Shown here: positions 6,072 to 10,030 of the stretch, piece after piece
Position numbering within the stretch: position 1 is the first letter of the stretch
Layout of the letters: the number at the start of each line of letters is the position of its first letter
NCBI GenBank assembly: GCA_001751085.1
Contig: MAXP01000162.1
Span: 1 to 10,030, forward strand
Length of the DNA stretch: 10,030 bases
Source: Desulfobacterales bacterium C00003060
GTDB lineage: Bacteria; Desulfobacterota; Desulfobacteria; Desulfobacterales; C00003060
Reading direction: 5' to 3'
The notes under the pieces: generated by a model
Seen by the model: the letters and a program-made list of their open reading frames with translations, nothing else
Told to the model about the DNA's origin: nothing
Database searches by the model: none
Made by a program: the position numbers and the translations under genes

Positions 6072-7496
6072 TCAATCCGCCAGATCCGAGGTGTCTTCTC
6101 CTTTGGCTGCCGGGCCTCCGTAATCGGCCAGGGTTTTGTGGATTTCTACGTGTGGTGTATAGCGCCTTACCAGGTCCATGGTATCTCCCACATTGAGCTG
6201 GTCAAAGAGGAACGCAAATTTTTCTTCCAGACTCGCGCGGATGGCACTTCGTACATCTTCCGGTAGCCCCCAGAGGTCTGCTTTGAAGGGGCCAAAGCCT
6301 TTCTTGCGCGTCTTGTATATAAACTGCTCTTCTGTTTCCCCCTCTTTTTGGTCATTGGCATGAGCGCTTTTGATGTGATCGTAGATGCGTTGGCGAAGTT
6401 CTGCCGGGAACGCCTCATGGTCGTACACGATATTTTGAAACCCGGTGGCCAGATGTACCTCTGTTGCCTCGTTTTGCACAAACTGGTTGAACGCCTCATC
6501 CGGAAGCGTAGATGCACCATGCTGGACTGCGCCTCCCATACCGTAGCCTTCGCGGGCCACCCTTGACAATTCCTTGATGACATCGAAATCGATCTTTACC
6601 TGGGCAAGGGTCCCGTCCGGAAGAGGAACTCCCCCGTGGGCAGTGCCTGTCTGGATACTGATCTTCGAAAGCCCAACCATCTCTTTGGGGAGAGTTCTGT
6701 TGCAACCGTCCATGAAGGCGCGCAATTCGGTTTCGTCACTGTTCTTTTCACCGATCTCGCCGATCTCGCCACCTACAGAGATCGTAATTCCCTCAGGTTC
6801 CCGCTCCCGAATAAACATCGTCAGGTCGGCGCAAACCTCATAGTTGTTTCGCTGTTGTTCGTCCACGGTGGAATAGCTTAGATCCACCAACGTGGACGTA
6901 TCTATATCAATATTGTAGAAACCAGCCCTTATAGCCTCGTCTGCCAGGTCGGACACGGCCTGAACCTCAGCCTTAGGGTCAGCCTTGAACTTCTTGGCAT
7001 TTACCTGAAAGTGGTCTCCCTGGACAAAGAGAGGCCCCCGATACCCTTCTTTGATGGCAGCCGCCATCAGCACACTGAGATATTCAGCAGGTCGCTGGTC
7101 GGTATAACCGACCTCGGAACGAGCAATCTCAAAGATCAGGGCACCCGCCTTGCGGGGAAGGGCGGCCCTAAACACAGCCCGTGCACTGTCATAGGCCATT
7201 GCGCGCAGATTGATGGCCGGTACCGTAAAATCGAGAGGGACTTCGCCCAGACCGCGACTGACATAGAGTTCATGAATGGATGCCGGATATATCCCCAGCC
7301 CTTGCCCCAACTCCCAGAGGAGCCACCTCGCAGCAGCCCGCTGTCTCGGGTCCCCGAACACCGCAATCTTGGCCAGGGTGTCTACGGACGTACCCCGTAG
7401 TTTCTCTTCATCCGTAACCGACACCTTTCCGTCATCTGCCACACTCACCGAACCTCCAAATTCAGCCAGCAAGGTTTCCAATGCTTTCGGACTCAT
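6072..7496 (-). CDS. Class II fructose-bisphosphate-type aldolase, long form
   Basis: This is a zinc-dependent ketose-bisphosphate aldolase, expected to interconvert fructose 1,6-bisphosphate with glyceraldehyde 3-phosphate and dihydroxyacetone phosphate. The metal and active-site blocks are in order: VQGDHFQ (158-164, His162), NIDIDTSTL (195-203), GGEIGEIG (242-249, Glu244), QTGTAHGG (282-289, His287) and VQHGASTLPDEAF (324-336, His326). At 474 residues it is far longer than the usual 280-350. It has about 90 extra N-terminal residues before FTVPAINLRAM and an extended C-terminal region (KTRKKGFGPF, then EEKFAFLFDQL). Similar long aldolases are known to me from anaerobic bacteria. Tagatose-bisphosphate or another sugar bisphosphate cannot be excluded as substrate. 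The start is ATG 7496 with a strong AAGGAGGG site (complement of 7501-7508). An array of seven TTACTGG repeats lies just upstream of that site. The gene lies downstream of the rhomboid gene on the same strand. Confidence 0.9.
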   Translation of the reverse strand: MSPKALETLLAEFGGSVSVADDGKVSVTDEEKLRGTSVDTLAKIAVFGDPRQRAAARWLLWELGQGLGIYPASIHELYVSRGLGEVPLDFTVPAINLRAMAYDSARAVFRAALPRKAGALIFEIARSEVGYTDQRPAEYLSVLMAAAIKEGYRGPLFVQGDHFQVNAKKFKADPKAEVQAVSDLADEAIRAGFYNIDIDTSTLVDLSYSTVDEQQRNNYEVCADLTMFIREREPEGITISVGGEIGEIGEKNSDETELRAFMDGCNRTLPKEMVGLSKISIQTGTAHGGVPLPDGTLAQVKIDFDVIKELSRVAREGYGMGGAVQHGASTLPDEAFNQFVQNEATEVHLATGFQNIVYDHEAFPAELRQRIYDHIKSAHANDQKEGETEEQFIYKTRKKGFGPFKADLWGLPEDVRSAIRASLEEKFAFLFDQLNVGDTMDLVRRYTPHVEIHKTLADYGGPAAKGEDTSDLAD

Positions 7497-7518
7497 CTGA
7501 CCCTCCTTGTGTCATTAG

Positions 7519-7567
7519 TTACTGGTTACTGGTTACTGGTTACTGGTTACTGGTTACTGGTTACTGG
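7519..7567. repeat. Perfect tandem array of seven TTACTGG heptamers
   Basis: Seven uninterrupted identical copies of TTACTGG (49 nt) are followed by a partial TTA. The period is not a multiple of three. The array lies between the rhomboid stop codon and the aldolase ribosome-binding site, 11 nt upstream of the latter. If the promoter candidate at 7572-7600 is real, the array (CCAGTAA on the mRNA) forms most of the aldolase 5' leader. Perfect identity points to recent slippage or expansion. Confidence 0.95.
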
Positions 7568-7571
7568 TTAT

Positions 7572-7600
7572 TTTCTATCACCTCGTGGGTAGAAAGGCAA
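7572..7600 (-). promoter_or_regulatory. Candidate sigma-70-type promoter for the aldolase gene
   Basis: On the minus strand, TTGCCT (complement of 7595-7600) is followed by a 17-nt spacer and TAGAAA (complement of 7572-7577), with a TGn extended -10 motif in front. Each box matches four of six consensus positions and the spacing is ideal. Transcription would start at about 7565, at the edge of the TTACTGG array. Confidence 0.4.
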
Positions 7601-7618
7601 GTTCTTCGAATCGTATTT

Positions 7619-8581
7619 CTAACCCCTTATCTGTACCTTGAGGTAAAGGTCTCCTCGCAGGCCTTCTGCGGTTTGGCGTCCCAACCCCTTAAGCCGAAGC
7701 GTGGTCCCCTCTGAGACATCAGGGGGTATGGTCAAGAAGAATGGCCTTTTCTTAAAACCCTGGGGGATGTTGATCAGTTTGCGTACTCCAAAAAGGGCCT
7801 CGCGTTCTGTGATCGCAATGGGGGCATAGAAATTTGGGTCTGGTCCAAAACCGGCAGGACGAATCACCTGCAAGCGCGGGGTCGTCCGTTTTCTGGTCAT
7901 GCCCCTGATCTTTCCGCCAACACCAGACCCAGGAAGCATCTGAAAGAGCTTCAGAAAGATGATGCCGAACATAAACCCTCCGATATGGGCCCACCAGGCA
8001 ATGCCTCCGGTCTCCCCCGGCGACCCAGTGGCGCTCAGGAACTGAAATATGAGCCAGATTCCCAGAAAAAGAAATGCGGGAAGTTCCACAAAGAAAAAAA
8101 TAGGCAACAAGGTAAGAACCTTTGCTCTGGGATAGAGGATGAAGTATGCCCCCATGACCCCGGCAATGGCGCCGCTGGCACCAATCGTGGGTATCTTTGA
8201 ATGCCAGTTAAGCACGAGATGTGATATCCCTGACCCCAATCCACATAGCAGATAGAAGATAAGGTAGCGGAAGTGTCCAAGCCGGTCTTCGACGTTGTTA
8301 CCGAACATATAAAGGAACCACATATTGCCAAGCAGGTGAAAAAACCCTCCGTGCAAAAACATGAATGAAAGAAAACAAATCGCCTGCTGCCCAGTGGTGA
8401 AGTAAGCTGAAATCTGGGGAATGGAATAACGTGCGGGCACAAGTCCGTAAACAAAGATGAATTCATTGAGTTTTTGCCCTTGAGACAACTCTACTAAGAA
8501 GACCAGGACGTTAACCGCTATGATGAAGCTGTTGACTATCGGATAGGTTTCTGACCGGATGGTATCTCGAATAGGTATCAT
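7619..8581 (-). CDS. Rhomboid intramembrane serine protease with DnaJ C-terminal-like domain
   Basis: This is a membrane protease that cleaves substrates within or near transmembrane helices. The rhomboid core spans about residues 10-215 with six or so hydrophobic segments. It shows the family blocks FMFLHGGFFHLLGNMWFLYMF (73-93, oxyanion-side His/Asn), TIGASGAIAGVMGAY (132-146, catalytic Ser136) and AHIGGFMFG (198-206, catalytic His199), so the Ser-His dyad is intact. After a basic linker (about 220-250) the last 70 residues look like a DnaJ/CbpA C-terminal substrate-binding beta domain: ITEREALFG (257-265), LTIPPDVSEGTTLRLKGLG (283-301) and RGDLYLKVQI (309-318). No J domain is present. The start is ATG 8581, because MIPIRD is a common rhomboid beginning, although no ribosome-binding site is visible. 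A strongly foldable element lies directly upstream. The aldolase gene follows 122 nt downstream. Confidence 0.92.
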   Translation of the reverse strand: MIPIRDTIRSETYPIVNSFIIAVNVLVFLVELSQGQKLNEFIFVYGLVPARYSIPQISAYFTTGQQAICFLSFMFLHGGFFHLLGNMWFLYMFGNNVEDRLGHFRYLIFYLLCGLGSGISHLVLNWHSKIPTIGASGAIAGVMGAYFILYPRAKVLTLLPIFFFVELPAFLFLGIWLIFQFLSATGSPGETGGIAWWAHIGGFMFGIIFLKLFQMLPGSGVGGKIRGMTRKRTTPRLQVIRPAGFGPDPNFYAPIAITEREALFGVRKLINIPQGFKKRPFFLTIPPDVSEGTTLRLKGLGRQTAEGLRGDLYLKVQIRG

Positions 8582-8598
8582 ACAATATTTCGGAATGC

Positions 8599-8710
8599 AG
8601 ACTACGGGAGCGTTCTCAAGCGGACGGGCGCACTGCGCATTTCAAATCCCCGAAAGGGGATGGAAAAGGCCTTCTCTTCGGGCCGGAGTCCGCTGGAGGC
8701 TGTAGCGTCT
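8599..8710. ncRNA. Structured multi-branch RNA-like element upstream of the rhomboid gene
   Basis: A long closing helix can form from AGACTAC (8599-8605) with GTAG/TCT (8702-8710), TCTC (8614-8617) with GAGG (8696-8699), and AGCGGAC (8619-8625) with GTCCGCT (8688-8694). It encloses three hairpins: GCGC-ACT-GCGC (8628-8638), ATCCCC-GAAA-GGGGAT (8646-8661) and GGCC-(9)-GGCC (8668-8684). On the plus strand the middle hairpin has a GAAA tetraloop closed by C-G, a hallmark of stable RNA, suggesting that the functional strand could be plus, antisense to the flanking genes. A minus-strand leader of the rhomboid mRNA, or a repeat element, is equally possible. I cannot match it to a known riboswitch or small RNA. 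Confidence 0.4.
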
Positions 8711-8802
8711 CACCGGATTTATACCTCGGAAGGGTGTGGTATCAGACCAGTATTTTGGGCTTTGATATGCCTCAACTCACTAAGAGCAAAAGCTGCCTGC
8801 TA

Positions 8803-9021
8803 TCATCTGTAATTATCGATGTTTTTGACAAAACCCTCAAAATCATTCTCCATGAGAAACCGGGATATCATTTCACTAACCTTGTCTGCTGTGTCGACTC
8901 GGTAAACCCCTTTCTCGTCTGCACCGGAGACCTTCTTGGCATTTTGAACAATGGCTTGAAGGGAGGAGGCGGTCACCTCCACATTGGCTCGAATAACCAG
9001 GGTATCCTCTTTTTCAGGCAT
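8803..9021 (-). CDS. Small protein of unknown function, 72 residues
   Basis: I cannot assign a function. ATG 9021 has a good AAGGAG ribosome-binding site (complement of 9029-9034) 7 nt upstream; an upstream start at 9045 would bury that site in coding sequence. The product begins MPEKEDTLVIRANVEVTASS and continues with a mixed, charged, soluble-looking sequence: QAIVQNAKKVSGADEKGVYRV, then DTADKVSEMISRFLMEN and FEGFVKNIDNYR. It has no signal peptide, membrane segment or cysteine. A short beta strand (LVIRANVEV) followed by helices is plausible. The sequence has the look of a conserved domain, not a chance frame. It lies 221 nt upstream of the rhomboid gene on the same strand, separated by the structured element. 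Confidence 0.75.
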   Translation of the reverse strand: MPEKEDTLVIRANVEVTASSLQAIVQNAKKVSGADEKGVYRVDTADKVSEMISRFLMENDFEGFVKNIDNYR

Positions 9022-9796
9022 ATAATTGCTCCTTAGCAAACACATCCGGCGAATGCCTTTGTGCTGTTTTCGTAACTTCTCAAAAAGTTTCGAGCTGTGC
9101 GGTTACACGTCAGAGCATTCAACACACGAAAAAGAAAAGAATTATCACTAAAGCACGAAAGATTGCCTGCCCTGGCGCTGTATGTTCGAATCAGTGTACT
9201 AAGCCTGTAAGCCAGGTCTGGGCCAGGGAAAGCACGAAAAGAATGTCAGTAACTGGGATGGTTTCATAGTATCTGAGGTCTGTATGTGTCGCAGCTCAGG
9301 CAACCACCCCCAGTAACTTGATTTCTATGTCTTGTTTCGTGTCTTCGTACTTTGCGGCGTTCGCCTTGAGAACATGCCGTGTTTTCGTGATGGGTTTTGA
9401 ATGGTTTCTTAACCGCACAAGTCCAAAAGTTTGGGAAAATCTCCTGAAACGGAGTCCGCCGACAGGCAATTAAATTTGAAAACGTCTGAAACTCGCTATT
9501 TAACCACCTGTCGACCCAGGTTATTGAGAAGATACCTGTTTTCACGCTAATGTGATGGCCAAACTAAGCGCCATCTTGTCAATGATTATTACAGTCTTAT
9601 TGAGAAGTCAACGAACTTCACCCCAGGCAGATACGGTGTTCATATATTTGACTGGCCCGCCAGGTGGTCAGGGGGCTTCCCCAAGATAGGGAAACCTGAT
9701 CGATTCATATTTGTTCTTGACTCGGAAAGGACATTTCTTCTAAAAATGCAAGATACTACCTCAACGGAGACGAAACCGTTCACTGGGAATTTCATC

Positions 9797-9823
9797 CACG
9801 GATTTCGCAGATTGCACGGATTA
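9797..9823. repeat. 9-nt tandem repeat with distant inverted copy
   Basis: Three consecutive 9-mers read CACGGATTT, CGCAGATTG and CACGGATTA. An 11-nt perfect inverted copy of its start, GCGAAATCCGT, lies at 9846-9856. CGCAGATTG recurs directly at 9871-9879 and inverted, as CAATCTGCG, at 9987-9995. This CGCAGATTNCACGGATT style of sequence is a familiar intergenic repeat type in bacterial genomes. Confidence 0.6.
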
Positions 9824-9911
9824 TTCTAACCATTTGAAGGACGATGCGAAATCCGTAGAGTTCAATCCTCCGCAGATTGATACGACAGAAAAGAGGACAC
9901 ACCCATTTTGA

Positions 9912-9935
9912 TACCACGCCGCTTGCGGCGGGGTA
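9912..9935. repeat. REP-like GC-rich hairpin
   Basis: TACC (9912-9915) and CGCCG (9917-9921) pair with CGGCG (9926-9930) and GGTA (9932-9935) around a CTTG loop, with one A/G mismatch: nine base pairs in all. A GTAG tetranucleotide overlaps the hairpin base (9933-9936), reminiscent of REP elements mobilised by RAYT (Y1) transposases. No such transposase is in the window. It could alternatively act as a terminator or mRNA stabiliser, but no T-run follows. Confidence 0.45.
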
Positions 9936-9958
9936 GTTCATCAATGTGAACTCTAAAG

Positions 9959-9981
9959 GTGTGAACGCCTATACTTCACAC
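9959..9981. repeat. Short inverted repeat GTGTGAA/TTCACAC
   Basis: GTGTGAA (9959-9965) and TTCACAC (9975-9981) form a perfect 7-bp inverted repeat with a 9-nt loop, 23 nt beyond the REP-like hairpin. It could be a second hairpin of the same element or an operator-like site. Nothing nearby decides between these. Confidence 0.3.
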
Positions 9982-10005
9982 GGCCACAATCTGCGCTTTT
10001 CTAAA

Positions 10006-10026
10006 GTCTGTTGTCAGTAGTCTGTT
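10006..10026. repeat. 7-nt tandem repeat (GTCTGTT type) at the window edge
   Basis: Three consecutive heptamers read GTCTGTT, GTCAGTA and GTCTGTT. The array may continue beyond the window. It has the same period as the arrays around the aldolase gene but a different unit. Confidence 0.5.
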
Positions 10027-10030
10027 GCAT

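Larger units (their letters stand above)
9022..10030. other. Kilobase without a convincing gene, rich in degenerate repeats
   Basis: No reading frame here has a family-like sequence together with a ribosome-binding site. The region holds CACGAAA-type repeats (three direct copies at 9125, 9154 and 9233; TTTCGTG copies at 9335 and 9383), an 11-nt direct repeat TTATTGAGAAG (9521-9531, 9597-9607), and a CCCTGGC/GCCAGGG inverted pair (9170-9176, 9222-9228). A 9-nt array, a REP-like hairpin and a heptamer array are listed separately. One isolated promoter-like pair (TTGACT 9717-9722, 16-nt spacer, TCTAAA 9739-9744) precedes no gene that I can support. Confidence 0.6.

Noticed and set aside
7481..7714. 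Plus-strand frame encoding a VTGYWLL repeat peptide
   Set aside because: The peptide is just a reading of the TTACTGG array, and the frame overlaps the ends of two genuine genes.
8641..8667. CRISPR-repeat-like quasi-palindrome (TTTCAAATCCCC ... GGGGATGGAAA)
   Set aside because: It resembles some CRISPR repeats but occurs once, with no spacers or cas genes, and it is better explained as a hairpin of the larger fold.
9184..9192. GTTCGAATC, resembling a tRNA T-loop
   Set aside because: The flanking bases do not form a T-stem, and no acceptor or anticodon arm is present.
9264..9545. 93-codon minus-strand frame with a CLSCDTYR ending
   Set aside because: It has a GTG start without a ribosome-binding site, no family-like sequence, and much of it is CACGAAA-type intergenic repeat.

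Overview
The window looks like chromosomal DNA from a Desulfobacterota (deltaproteobacterial) anaerobe or a close relative. This is inferred from the gene content (an archaeal-type ProRS directly behind ispG, a bifunctional Rel, a four-cysteine L28, a long-form class II aldolase) and from intergenic regions full of short-period repeats. No ribosomal RNA, tRNA, CRISPR array, transposase or phage gene was recognised.

Layout. The left end (1-349) holds one possible 39-residue membrane microprotein on the minus strand and the region upstream of ispG. From 350 to 5137 a plus-strand cluster reads ispG (isoprenoid MEP pathway), proS (prolyl-tRNA synthetase, overlapping ispG by 14 nt) and rel ((p)ppGpp synthetase/hydrolase). 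These meet a minus-strand series that runs to about 9021. Read in the direction of transcription, that series is: a 72-residue protein of unknown function, a structured intergenic element, a rhomboid protease with a DnaJ C-terminal-like tail, a class II fructose-bisphosphate-type aldolase, a DUF523/TudS-like protein, and rpmB (ribosomal protein L28). The last kilobase (9022-10030) has no convincing gene; it holds degenerate CACGAAA-type, 9-nt and 7-nt repeats and a REP-like hairpin.

Main point of interest. The DUF523/TudS-like gene is interrupted by a single in-frame TGA exactly where the family has its conserved third cluster cysteine (SPS-C-G). The frame stays open afterwards and continues with family-like sequence. 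Seventeen nucleotides after the TGA there is a small hairpin with an AGGG apical loop, which fits the bacterial SECIS pattern. The simplest reading is a selenocysteine-containing iron-sulfur protein that gene callers would split into two pieces (5635-5973 and 5404-5595). A nonsense mutation remains the alternative.

Secondary points. These are the rhomboid-DnaJ_C fusion, a multi-branched RNA-like fold at 8599-8710, and several 7-nt-period arrays of different sequence. One array, seven perfect TTACTGG copies, probably lies in the 5' leader of the aldolase mRNA. Apart from the translation/stringent-response theme (proS, rel, rpmB), the genes do not form one obvious pathway.
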